From the NCBI GenBank assembly GCA_016717325.1, contig JADKFV010000001.1, positions 1 to 53,029 of the forward strand: a stretch of 53,029 nucleotides of DNA. Reading direction: 5' to 3'. Source of the DNA: Bacteroidota bacterium. GTDB taxonomy: Bacteria; Bacteroidota; Bacteroidia; AKYH767-A; OLB10. The position numbers and the translations under genes are program-made. This document shows positions 33,852 through 44,930 of this stretch, one piece after another; positions within the stretch are counted from its first letter, which is position 1; each line of letters opens with the position of its first letter. The notes below the pieces were generated by a model that searched no databases, was not told where the DNA came from, and worked only from the letters and a program-made list of their open reading frames with translations.

Positions 33852-34103
33852 TTATTTAATTTCATTTTTGTTTATAACATTCAAAATATATTTTTCAGCA
33901 TCACCTACTGTTTTTATTTGTTCAGCATCATCATCAGGAATATTAATTTTAAATTCTTTTTCAAATTCCATTACCATTTCTACCATGTCAAGGGAGTCCG
34001 CGCCAAGGTCGTCCATGAATTTTGCTTCGGATGTGATTTGTTCTTTGTCCACTGAAAGTTTTTCAATGATGAGATTGTTGAATTTTTCTTTGAAGTTTTC
34101 CAT
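33852..34103 (-). CDS. Acyl carrier protein
   Basis: An 83-residue acidic four-helix protein, with the phosphopantetheine attachment Ser in DDLGADSLDMVEMVMEFE. I start it at ATG 34103 (MENFKEKFNNLIIEKL); a longer open frame upstream contains a hairpin and is not credible. It lies 12 bases before the P-type ATPase and is probably cotranscribed with it. ACPs normally serve fatty-acid or polyketide synthesis, and no such genes are near. Its place in a metal-efflux operon is odd. Confidence 0.92.
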   Translation of the reverse strand: MENFKEKFNNLIIEKLSVDKEQITSEAKFMDDLGADSLDMVEMVMEFEKEFKINIPDDDAEQIKTVGDAEKYILNVINKNEIK

Positions 34104-34133
34104 TGATTGTATTGTTAGCATTAATAATTTAGT

Positions 34134-34198
34134 GGGTGAAGCACCCTGCTCTACAAGTATCCTGTTTTTGACAAGAACCAGAGAGCAGGGGTTCACCC
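34134..34198. repeat. Long imperfect inverted repeat between cusB and acp
   Basis: GGGTGAAGCACCCTGCTCT (34134-34152) and AGAGCAGGGGTTCACCC (34182-34198) pair over 16 bases with a small bulge and a 29-base loop. It could terminate transcription from cusB or partly attenuate acp/ATPase expression. It may also be a mobile hairpin element. Confidence 0.7.
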
Positions 34199-34214
34199 GT
34201 GATTAAAACCCACT

Positions 34215-35250
34215 TTATTCTTCTTCTGCCATGTTTTTCATTTTCATTAAAAGGGTGTATGCACCTTTGGTAACGAAAGTTTTGTTTTGTATGTCGGTGC
34301 TATCGGAAAAGGTTATTTGTGTGAAACCGTTTTCGCTGTTTGCTGTTGTTACTTCTACCATTTCATATTTTTTGTTTTCTGTTTCAACATACACATATTG
34401 CTTTCCTTCAAATTGCACAATGCCTTCATTGGAAATAACGAAAGCATTATTGGTAGCAACTTCAACTTGTGCATTCATATACATGCCGGGTATGAGTGAT
34501 TTGTCATAGTTATCAAAGTGACATTGCACATGAACTGTTCTTTCAGGTGTTACATCTTTGCCAATCAAAATAATTTCGCAATTGTATTTTTTGTTTGGCT
34601 GTGTGTTGTTGTATGCAATTAATTTTTGTCCGATAGAAATTTTGTCTAAATCTTTTTCAAATACGGTTAATTGCAAATGAATATCGGAAGGATTTAATGG
34701 TGTTCTCATTTAAGTTGTCGGGATTAACGCCAATGAGTTGCAATTTCTCTGACAATGCATTTATCATTATTTTTTGTGAGAGATATTCGGTTTGTGCGTT
34801 TTCAAAAACTTTGTCGCTGCTTGCTTTGCTTTGGTTCAATTCTTTTTGTCGTGTAAATTCTTTTTCAATAGAATTGAAATGTGCTTTTGCAGTGAGGTAA
34901 TCTTGTTGCAACTGGATGTATTGTTGGTCTTCCATTGTGGCAATTACTTCGCCCTTGCTGATGTGCATGCCTGCCATAAGTTTGGTTGAGGTAAGATAAC
35001 CACCCATTGCTACACTTACCGAAATCATGTTTTGTGGCGGCACTTCAATTTTTCCATTCACTTTTAAGAGTGAGGAAATACTTCGCTGCTCAATTTTTCC
35101 TGTTTTTATTTCGGAGTTTTTGAGTTGTGCATCGGTTAATTCAACCGTGCTTTCGTTTGCAACTTCTTCTTCGGCTGCTGTTTCAGTTTTTTTGCTGTTG
35201 CAAGCTGTAAGCGTTGCAAACATTATTGCGATGATGATATATTTATTCAT
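34215..35250 (-). pseudogene. RND periplasmic adaptor CusB/CzcB, internal deletion
   Basis: The first part (35250-34700) has a lipoprotein signal (IAIMFATLTACNSKK), the lipoyl-like segment KVNGKIEVPPQNMISVSVAM and a coiled-coil hairpin (LQQDYLTAKAHFNSIEKEFT). It then shifts to the second part (34700-34215), NPSDIHLQLTVFEKDLDKIS through GMYMNAQVEV to the end. The two overlap at ENTIKS / LNPSD, where the usual lipoyl half with a Y-x-P-I-x-G motif is missing. About 100 bases seem to have been lost. It is the adaptor between the inner-membrane pump and the outer-membrane channel encoded downstream in the cluster. Confidence 0.85.
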
Positions 35251-35259
35251 TGTCGTATT

Positions 35260-38200
35260 TTATTTAGTAGTTAAGAAATTTAATTGAATGATAGATTGAT
35301 TAAGATTTTTTACTGCATCAGCGTAATCGCTTTGAATGCTTGCTGCGTTGTTGATTAGCATTGTCCATTCCAAATAATTGATGTCGCCATTTGCAAATTG
35401 CTGATTAGCGGTTTTGGTGATGGTGTTTGCATTTTGCAAGGCAGTAGTTTCAAAATAATTTACTGTTTCGCTGTTTGTTTGGTATTGCTTGAAAGCAGAT
35501 TGATATTCTGTTTTTAAACTCTGCAAACCGAACTGATAATTATTTTCGGAAATCTGCTGTTGCATTTTGGCAGCACCAATTTTTCCTTTTTGAGAAAAGA
35601 AAAAAAGCGGAACACCAATACCAAACTGAACGGAATTGAAACGAAATGATTTTGGATATACTACATCATTTGCACCTGTTCCCTGAATGCTTTGGTTGTA
35701 ATAACCAAAATTTAATTCGGGTAACAACTTGTTTGCTTCTAATCGTTTATTGACTAATGCAATTTGTTTTTGCTGCTGCAACACTTTTAACTGTGGATGA
35801 TTATTTATTGCAGAAGTGTCAAGCAAAGCAGTGAAAACCATTTTGGGATTGTCCGTTAAGAGAGTGTAAACCGTTTGCGTATTTAACAACAACTGAAACT
35901 GCAATTGCAAAACTTCCAAATCGTTTTTCAGTTGGTTTAACTGAATGGCAATTTGTCCGCGTTGTGTTTCGGCTGTTGTTTTTTCTAATACATTGCTTTC
36001 GCCTTTGGCGAAACGCAAGTTTGCTTTTTCTAAAAATGCTGCAAACACACTGTCGTTTTGTAGAAGGATTTTTGCTTTTGCTGTAAGTAAATCAACAGGT
36101 AAAAAACTTCGCTCACTTGCTTTTTCAGTTCGGCTTCTTTTACTGCAATGTTCAACACACTGCTTTTGTAAGTTTCGTTTTGCAGTGATTTTTGTTTTGC
36201 ATAAACAGTAGGGAAACTTATTGATTGAGAAATTCCAAACTTGTTGTCTTTGTAAAAGGAATTTATTTGTCCGAACTCACCTGTAAGATTTGTTTGCGGA
36301 ATGTCAACGGCTGCGGCTTTTAGTTTCTTTTGATACGCTGCATTTAGAATTTCATTCTTAACTGTTAAGTTATTTTTTAGCGCGGTGTCAATTGCTGATT
36401 GCAATGTGATTGGCGATTGTGCATCTGCTAATTGGCAATTTGCAATCAGCAAGAAACCAATTATGGATGCTGTGATTGGTGCATTGTTTTTCTTTCTTCC
36501 TGTAAAACCTTTTTCAAAAAGAATATACAACACAGGTAAAACAAAAAGTGTGAGGAAGGTTGCAATCAATAGTCCACCGATTACAACGGTTGCTAAAGGT
36601 CGTTGCACTTCTGCGCCTGAACCGTTGCTTAATGCCATTGGTAAGAAACCAAGTGAAGCAACAAATGCAGTCATTAGCACAGGTCGCAAACGAATTTTTG
36701 TTCCCTTTAAAACAATTTCTCTTGTGTCGGTTTCGCCACTTAGTTTTATTCGGTTGAACTCTGCAATCAATACAATTCCATTTAGCACCGCTACACCAAA
36801 CAAGGCAATGAAACCAACTCCCGCGCTGATGCTGAAAGGCATACCACGCATGGCTAAGAATAAAATCCCTCCGATTGCTGAAAGTGGAATTGCAGAATAA
36901 ATAAGCAGTCCTTGTTTTACAGAACCGAAAGCAAAATAGAGTAGTAAAGAAAATTAAAAGCAGTGAAAGCGGAACTACAATTCCTAATCGCTTTTTTGCT
37001 GCAATTAAATTTTCAAATGCTCCACCATAAGTAACACATAATATCCTGACGGCATTTTTACTTGCGTACCGATTTTATCCTGCAACTCTTTTACAATGGT
37101 CTGCACATCTTTACCACGAACATTGAAGCCAACAATAATTCTTCGCTTGGCATCATCACGCTGAATTTGATTTACACTTTCTTGAATGGAAACATCGGCA
37201 ACCTGATACAAAGGAATTTCAGTTCAGTTTGAAGTTAGGATTAAAAGATTTTGCACATCTTCTAAATTTTGCCGTTGCTCACCTGCAAGGCGAACTACTA
37301 AATCAAAACGCTTTTCATCTTCAAAACAAGTCCGCTGCTTTGCCCTGCAAATGCAGTGTTCACTACATTGTTTATGTCTTCAATATTTAAACCGTATTGC
37401 GCAATGATGTTTCGCTTGTAGGAAATAATAACTTGCGGTAATCCTGTAATACTTTCTACATAAATATCTTTTGCACCGGCAATGTGGCTTGCAACATCTC
37501 CTAAAAGTGTTGCATATTTTGTGAGTGTGTCTAAATTCTCACCATAGATTTTACAAACCACATCTTGTTTTGCACCTGTCATCAATTCATTGAAACGCAT
37601 TTGAACGGGATATTGAAAACCATAAGTAACGCCTGGCACATCTTGTAATGCTTCTCCCATTTTTTCGGCAAGCTCGTTAAATGTGTGCGCTGATGTCCAT
37701 TCACTTTTGTCTTTTAAAATAATCATTAAGTCGGCTGCTTCCATTGGCATTGGGTCGGTGGGGATTTCACCGCTGCCTACTTTACCAATAACTTTTATTA
37801 CTTCTGGAAATTTATTTTTAAGAATATGTGCTGCCTTTAAACACGCCTCAACCGTAGTGTTGATGTTGCTTCCTGTAAGCACTCTTGTTTCCACTGCAAA
37901 GTCGCCTTCTTCTAATGCAGGAATAAATTCTCCACCCATTTGAGAGAAAACTAAAATGGAAATTAGAAACAAACCGATTGTTGCACCGATAATTACTTTA
38001 GGGAAATTCAAAACTTTAGACAAATACTTTTGATGTCCATTGATAAAGAAGTCCATCATTCTATCAGAAATATTTTTCTTGTGCGAAATTCCTTTTGCGT
38101 AAAAACAATGCACTCATCATTGGAATGTAAGTGAGTGAAAGAATGAATGCACCCAATAAAGCGAATGCAACAGTTTGAGCCATTGGCTTAAACATTTTTC

Positions 38201-39621
38201 CTTCTATTCCTTCCAAAGAAAAAATGGGGAGATAGACAATGAGAATAATTATTTGCCCGAACACTGCACTGTTCATCATGCGGCTTGCTGAATGATTTAC
38301 TTCAACATCCATTTCATCCTGACTGACTCGCGTTAATTGTGCAAACTTTTTATTGTGAACCAAACTGTGCATGACGGCTTCTACAATAATTACTGCACCG
38401 TCCACAATCAAACCGAAAGCCAACGCACCTAAACTCATTTAGGTTTCCGCTAACGCCAAACATGTTCATCATAATTACTGCAAACAACATGGCTAACGGA
38501 ATTACAGATGCAACTAAAAGCCCTGCACGGAAATTTCCTAAGAACAAAACCAAAACAAAAATTACAATCAATGCACCTTCCAATAAATTTTTTGAAACTG
38601 TTCCGATTGCACTGTTCACCATTTTTGTTCTGTCAAGAAATGGTTCAATGACTACACCTTCGGGTAAAGTTTTTTGAATTTGTGTGATGCGCTCTTTTAC
38701 ATTTTTAATTACATCACTGCTGTTGCCGCCTTTCAGCATCATCACTACTGCGCCTGCCGCCTCGCCTTCGTCATTGTAAGTCATGCCTCCGTAACGCACT
38801 GCACTTCCTATTCTCACTTCGGCTACATCATTTATTAAAAGCGGTGTTCCGTTAGCGGTGTTTTTTACAACGATACTTTTTATATCGTCAATGTTTCCAA
38901 TCAAACCTTCACTGCGGATATAAAGCACGGTTGATTTTTTTTCAATGTATGCTCCGCCTGTGTTTCCGTTGTTGCGTTCTAAAGCAGTGAACACATCGTT
39001 GATTGTTATATTGAATGATTTCAGTTTGTTGGCATCAATGGCAATTTCATATTGCTTTAATTTACCTCCAAAGCTGCTCACATCTGCACCACCTTTTACA
39101 CCTAACAATTGTCTGCGCACAATCCAATCTTGTATTGTCCGCAATTCTGTTGCATCATATTTAGTTTCGTAACCGTGTTTAGCACGAATTACATATTGAT
39201 AGATTGCTCCCAAGCCCGTTGTAACAGGTGCTAATTCAGGAGAACCTAATCCTTTCGGGATTTGCTGTTGTGCTAATTTTAATCTTTCGGTTACTTGTTG
39301 TCTTGCCCAATACACATCCACATCATCATCAAAAACAATTGTGATTAAAGAAAGTCCGAACCGTGAGAAACTTCTTATTTCTTTTAGTCCGGAAATGTTG
39401 CTGTTAGCTTGTTCAATTGGGAATGTGATGAACCGTTCCACATCAGGCGCACCCAACGAAGGTGCAGTAGTTATTACCTGCACTTGGTTGTCGGTGATGT
39501 CGGGCACGGCATCAATCGGCAGTTTTGTAATTTGGTAACTGCCGTAACCAATGAGGGCTAAAAGGAATAGCCCTATTATGAGTTTGTTCTTTATAGAGAA
39601 CGCAATTATTTTATTGAGCAT
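35260..39621 (-). pseudogene. CusA/CzcA RND pump fused to CusC/TolC-like channel, several frameshifts
   Basis: Read through, the gene spans about 1450 codons. The RND part (39621 to ~36480) opens with IAFSIKNKLIIGLFLLALIG and contains the PDITDNQVQVIT segment, GGEFIPALEEGDF, NTAFAGQSSGLV and SAGVGFIALFGVAVLNGIVL. The C-terminal part (~36470 to 35260) reads SPITLQSAIDTALKNNLTVK and long helices of a TolC-type outer-membrane factor. This fused form is known in Bacteroidota. One-base indels, mostly in runs (for example near 38420, 38100, 37315, 37030, 36945 and 36085), split it into six frames. It would export Cu/Ag or Zn/Co/Cd across both membranes. Confidence 0.9.
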
Positions 39622-39630
39622 TTGCGATTT

Positions 39631-39777
39631 TTATTTTAAATGATGATTGAAGTAATGGAGAACCCTTGCAATGGTTGCTGCAATCAGCACTAAACTCAAT
39701 GCTCCAACTAAAAGATATTTCACAATGAGAACGGGAGTGAGTTTGATGCTTTTTTTCTTTTTTGTTTTAGCAGCCAA
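39631..39777 (-). CDS. Small single-span membrane protein
   Basis: A 48-residue frame with a TTG start: a Lys-rich head (AAKTKKKKSIKLTPV), then a membrane helix (KYLLVGALSLVLIAATIARV) and a His-ending tail (LHYFNHHLK). It lies between the DUF6660 gene and the RND pump. It may be a small accessory subunit. The start codon is uncertain. Confidence 0.45.
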   Translation of the reverse strand: MAAKTKKKKSIKLTPVLIVKYLLVGALSLVLIAATIARVLHYFNHHLK

Positions 39778-39878
39778 TTATTTTATTTAATCAAGTTAAT
39801 AAATGAACTGTGCCTTTGATGCCGTAAGGCATCAAAAGAAATTAGTTCGCTGAAAGGCGAACTATTAATAAAAATTCA

Positions 39879-40202
39879 TTAACTAATTTTTGGCGGCTGC
39901 CAGATGGAAGAATGTTCCAGTGAAGAAAAGGACTGGTAAAGGATTGGAAAATCTTTTACCGAAAATTCAGGCATGATGCTGAATATTGAAAAATGTAAAA
40001 TCGTGATTGCGGTTGAACAACAAGAGCAAGAACAAAGTGGACTGCAAATATCATTATGCGCCTGATGGTGTTCTTGTGCTGATTGTAAGTTGTGTTCGGT
40101 TTGATGTGAAGTGTTATCGCAAGCATCGGCACATGGAATTAGCGTCATTACCAAGAAGGTAATGGCTAAAAATGTGGCAATTATTTGGCGAATTTGATTC
40201 AC
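39879..40202 (-). CDS. DUF6660-like Cys/His-rich exported protein
   Basis: A 107-residue protein with signal peptide (IIATFLAITFLVMTLIPCAD). The mature part has a Cys/His-rich core (HHQAHNDICSPLCSCSCCST) and a typical end SSIWQPPKIS. This layout is that of DUF6660 proteins, which stand next to CusA-type efflux genes in Bacteroidota. The Cys and His residues suggest periplasmic metal binding or sensing. It is the first gene of the efflux cluster. Confidence 0.75.
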   Translation of the reverse strand: MNQIRQIIATFLAITFLVMTLIPCADACDNTSHQTEHNLQSAQEHHQAHNDICSPLCSCSCCSTAITILHFSIFSIMPEFSVKDFPILYQSFSSLEHSSIWQPPKIS

Positions 40203-40351
40203 GGGGCAAATGTACTTAAAGTTTTAACGAAAACCTAAAAAAAGGTTAGGAAGGGAGGAAGCCAATGCTCCAATGGCTTTTCATTTACAAAAAGCAAAGG
40301 GTTTCTCTGCCACCATTTCGGGGTTTTTCGTTATTTATATTTATGACTAAT

Positions 40352-40960
40352 TTATTTCCTTTTAAAACTACAAAACAAAAAATTCTGTATCGTGTTGAAT
40401 GGTGTAGTATGGTTTTCTGTTACACATTTTATTTTTTCAAAACCATTTTGCAGTTGCTGTTGTAATTCTTCTTCGGTGTATTGGTGAACATCTAGCATAC
40501 TACATTTTTTAGGTCCTTATCAGAGAAAGTTCCAATTGCCATAAAACCTTTTCTGCCTTGTCGTGCTGTTGTCAGGTAAGTATTTATGTCGTCTGTGGTT
40601 GTGAGGAAATGAAATGTGGCTCTATCGTGCCAGCAATCAAAAGTAGTTGACGGAAGAAATTCTGTTACATCACTTACAATCCAATTAACTTTAGCTGCTC
40701 TTTTCGCCCAGACGCTGTTTTGCTCTTTCGATTGCTTTTTCTGAAATATCAAGTACCGACACATTTTCAAACCCTTCGTCAAGAAGATAATCAACTAATT
40801 TACTGTCGCCTCCGCCAATATCAATGATGCTGGCTGTCTTTGGTAGATTGAAACTATGCACAAAGTCCAAAGATGTTTTTGGAAGTTCTTGTGCCCAGCT
40901 TACTTCGTGGGGTTGCTTAGTAGCGTAAACTTTTTCCCAATGTTCTTTTCTTGTTTCCAT
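40352..40960 (-). pseudogene. Class I SAM-dependent methyltransferase, frameshifted
   Basis: The N-terminal part (40960-40700) reads METRKEHWEKVYATKQPHEV, with motif I SIIDIGGGDSKLVDYLLDEG. After a frame change near 40710 it continues KVNWIVSDVTEFLPSTTFDC and WHDRATFHFLT. After a second change near 40500 it gives LDVHQYTEEELQQQLQNGFE to a stop at 40352. Restored length is about 200 residues. The family acts on small molecules or is uncharacterised. It follows the Argonaute gene by 18 bases on the same strand, so it may be in that operon or belong to the metal block. Confidence 0.8.
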
Positions 40961-40978
40961 TTTATTTGTTTCATAATA

Positions 40979-43041
40979 TTATAAAAACCAAAGATTTTCT
41001 TTGGCGAACTCAGGTAGTTTATCATACTTGAAGTAAGGATAAATTTCTGCAACCATTTCAGGATATTTAATTGTAACAGGTAAATTTTGCTGACTTACAC
41101 TTTTCCAATACATTCTGCTAAACTGATACACCTGGTCAACTAACTGTTCAATTACTTGCATGTCATCTAACAACCCTTCCTGAGAACAAAGAATGAAAGT
41201 TTAACCGGGAAATGATATTCCTTTTTTGATGGCTGTGATGCTTCATCATAACGTGTGTTGTTAAAAAGCAAATATTCCTGCCAACCAATTTTTACGATTG
41301 TGCCACTATAAGGCATCAGGTTAGGACTGCTGGTATCAAAAGCCAGCAACTCTTTACTTTCAGTTTTATTAATGGTAACTACTATTACGGGAATACCGAG
41401 ACCTAAAGCGCGAAGTGTATCTAAAATTGGTTTCAATTCTTTTTTACTCAGGTCTTTGTAGAAATGAATAATAAGGCGTGTGGCTTTGTAATTGGATGCA
41501 ATGAATTTACCTACTGCTTCACGAATGGAACCTGCTAACATATCCGTATCATTTGCACCAAAGCAATCAAAACCTTTAAAGTTGCCTTCGTTGTTGAAAC
41601 AAAAAGCTGAACCTACAAAACGAGATTTGAAAGTAGTTGAATAGAATGCACCGATACCAACAATCAGTTCGTTGTTGGTAGTACGGTTCAAGCGCCAGGG
41701 GATGCCTCCTAACTTTGCAAGGATTGCAATTTCAATATTTGGCAAGTAATATTTGAAATCGGATTTTGAAATATTATCAGTGTAAATTACCTGAGAGGTT
41801 ATACTATGTTGTAGTAAGGTTTCTTTAATTCTATAATAAACATTTTTATTTTGAGGAGTGGCATTTATTTTTGAAACGGGGCTGATATATATTGCCATGT
41901 ATTTTGTATCAGGCAATTTTTCTTTATTTTTTATTGCTTTCTCAACTATTTGTGCAGCCACAGCTAATGATTCAAAAGTTATGCTGTCTTCTTTATTAAT
42001 GGAAAACTTTTGATGAATAAAATCCTGCATGTTTGGAAAAGCAGGGTAGGCGTAGCCTTCCTGCTTAAAACCTTCAATGAAAAAATTATACAGCTTTGCG
42101 ACCTGCTGCCTTTGATTACTTTGATAAATGAAAAAGAAACGAACGTTGTTTGGTGGCGGTACGGGTTTGCACGGACCTAATTTTTTCATGTCTGTTTTAG
42201 GTTCCTTGCCTACACCTTTTCCGAAAAGCAATTCATTGCTTGCATCACTAATCCTTTGCACGGATGTACCGTTTGCTTTATAAAAACCATCAGGCGAAAT
42301 GGGAATAATATTTTTGAAGGCTTCGGTATTTAAAAACGTATCATAAAATTCCTGCAACGTTTTACGGTAACGCGGATAGCGATTACTGAAATCAGGAATA
42401 TCAAATGCAATTCCTAAATGCGGTTTTAGCCTGTTGCTTAGAACAGGAAATAATTTATCAAGGTTTAATTTATGGCGGTCGGGTAAATATTTGTAGCGGT
42501 GCAATTCACCATCACAGTTAATCCAATTGTAGTTATCTGTCTCAAAGTTTACCATGTCTTTGAGGCTGGTGTTATACACTTTGGTTTTACCGTCATAAGA
42601 TAAAACCAATTCAGGACCTTCGGTAATGCGGGAGTGCTGAACTTTTAAAGTAAATTGGTTGTACACTTTGTATGTATCGGAACCTGCCTTCGGGTTTAAT
42701 ATCCAAACCTCCACTTCATTTGTAAAATTGTTGCGCCACACATCTGCAACACCAATAAAATATTGACGGATTAAATGCCTGTAATAGTGTTGAGCAAAGC
42801 GAGTACACTTAGTTAAATCAATGTTCAAAGGGATTGCATTTTCTTTTGCCGGAAGAAAATCAGTATAGAGCCAGTTACCCTCATCAAAATCTTCGTCTTT
42901 TATTTCATCTTCAATTGCTCCCTTTAAATCATCTTTTGAAATAGGGCAATATCCTTCCTGCCATGTTTTGTAAAAAGCAAATTCAGCCTCCCGGATGGGG
43001 GCTGTGAAAGGAATGATGTTTAGGAGTAGTTGCTGGTTCAT
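40979..43041 (-). CDS. Prokaryotic Argonaute (MID-PIWI protein) in type III RM operon, one frameshift
   Basis: About 687 residues when one frameshift near 41200 (one T missing after LSFF) is read through. Residues 1-300 form N-terminal domains; 300-425 are MID-like (RFFFIYQSNQRQ, YMAIYISPVS, YYRIKETLLQHSITSQVIY); 430-687 are PIWI. PIWI signs are PNIEIAILAKLGGIPWRL, LIVGIGAFYS, RLIIHFYKDLSKKEL and the C-terminal YQFSRMYWKSVSQQNLPVTI, then KYPEMVAEI. The first catalytic Asp, expected in the VGxD position, is Gly464; the last, expected as YAD/YAH, is YPE. It is probably a guide-binding but non-cleaving Argonaute. It starts 3 bases after mod. Confidence 0.9.
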
Positions 43042-43044
43042 TTG

Positions 43045-44927
43045 CTAAAATATTTTCTTTATCGTTTCATCTCCACTAATATTTCTAACTTTTATTCTCA
43101 AAGGTTTTTTGTCGCTTGTGATTTTGCCGTCCCAAAAGTTTTTTGATTTTACTCCGTTAGTAATTACAAAACCAAGTTTATCAATTTTAATTTCTGTGGA
43201 GCTGTGCCATTGTCCTTCTTTGTTTTCACAGTCAAGGGCAATGAGTTCTATCAATTCTAATCCATCATCACTGATATTTATAGGATTGAATTTTTTACCT
43301 TTAGCAACCGATTGTAAATTTCCTTTTTGGTTGAACTCACCGATTTTCTGAATTAAACGGTCGCTGATGAATTTGGTAATTTCTGTTTCATAACCGTCTT
43401 TAGTTTCGGTGGTTTTAAAATCTATGATATCCTCAATTACAACATCGTGTAATAGATTTTTCAGGTCTTTTAATTCAACTTCTATTTCGGTGGCATTGTT
43501 GTCTTTAATGAATTTTTCTAAGGCCTTTTGGTCGTCAATGTCTATGTAATACACAATTACTTTTTTGGCGTTGACTTCTAAATTTTGCAGTTCCTGATTG
43601 ATGATGTTGTTAATGGTCGGAATGTCCAAAACCTTTTCTTGTGTATTAAGCAAATTAGGAACGTAAACTGGCACAATGCCTTCTTTACTTTTTGTGATTG
43701 CACCAAACCAAAAATTGCTAATTCCTTTTACTCCTTTTTGTAAACCCGGAATAAGTGTTGCCAACTTATCCATTGTTTGCTGTGGGTTGCGGAATAAGCT
43801 AACACCATCTTTTATTTCTAAAATTTGAAAATTGGCTTTGGCTTCAACTAATCTATCTCTTACCGTCTGAATACTATTTAAACCAATGTCAACGTGAATA
43901 AACTTTCTTCCTAAATCGTTGGATACTTTTGCTGTAACTCCACTTCCACCGAAGAAATCAACGACAATCATCTTTTCGGTTTTTTCATCATTTTTCCATT
44001 CATTAGTACTCGCTTTTATTATCCTTTGTAAAAGCTTTTCTGGTTTTTGGGTTGAATAATCAACAACTTCACCTTGGGCATTTGCTGCTTTACCAATGGA
44101 ACGTCCATCCAATCTTCGAACTTTTTCCATTTTGGTCGTAGTATATTAACTCACCATTTTCATCTTTCTTTTGAACTGCCTTTTTTAAGTCAGAATCCCA
44201 AACTCTTGCAGTTTGCTTTCTTTGCTTATCAACTGGAACTCGAATTTTATTGAATTTCGGTGTGTCTGAATTTGAATAGAAAAAAATCACATCGTGATTA
44301 GAATGAAAATCATCTTTGCGTTTCATGCCAACTTGTAGTAAGCCAAATTATTTCATTGATAAATCCTTCTTCGCCAAAAACTTCATCCATTAATATTTTT
44401 ACATAATGACCGATGTGATGGTCCAGATGCATAAAAATACCAGAAGTTTCACTCATAATACTTTTTATAGCCATCAAGTTTTCATACATCCAATTCAAGT
44501 AATCTTCTTTCTGCCAAATATCACCATACATTTTTTCCTCAAATGCTTTCAACTCTTCCAAGTCCATTTGCTGCTCAGCTTCTGGCTATTTTTGCAGCAA
44601 GTTTTGGGTTTCTTCTTAAGTAAATATTCTTGCATAGTCTGCACCGCTGGCAAAAGGGGATCAATACTAAACCAAATCAACTTTAATTCCTTGTTCTTTT
44701 AAATAGGCACAAGCCGAAATACATTCGCCACGGATTACCAAATTTTCCGAAGGTTCGCCTACAGTTTCCAATGGTTCTACTTCGTAATAAGGCATACCTC
44801 TTTTTATGCGGTCGTAAACTTTATCGTTTTCACGGTAACGTAAAACCCTTTGTGTTCGGGTAATGTTGTCTAATATCGCTTGTCCTTCAACCGTGTTAGG
44901 GTAATATGGAATGTATTTTATTGGCAT
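43045..44927 (-). pseudogene. mod: Type III DNA adenine methyltransferase Mod, several frameshifts
   Basis: Read through, about 625 residues. It begins MPIKYIPYYPNTVEGQAILD and has ENLVIRGECISACAYLKEQG. The catalytic motif IV (D-P-P-F, then ASGADYA) spans 44651-44666 but is broken by an inserted base and a C lost from a run. The TRD region follows, with GFINEIIW; then motif X, TQKPEKLLQRII, and the SAM motif VDFFGGSGVTAKV. Motif IV before motif I is the beta-class order of type III Mod. Mod recognises the target and methylates N6-adenine to protect host DNA. Further breaks lie near 44320 and 44110. It begins 3 bases after res. Confidence 0.9.
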
Positions 44928-44930
44928 ATC

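Noticed and set aside
33852..34196. Longer start for the acyl carrier protein (114 residues)
   Set aside because: The extra N-terminal part runs through the large hairpin at 34134-34198 and does not resemble ACP; ATG 34103 gives the standard length.
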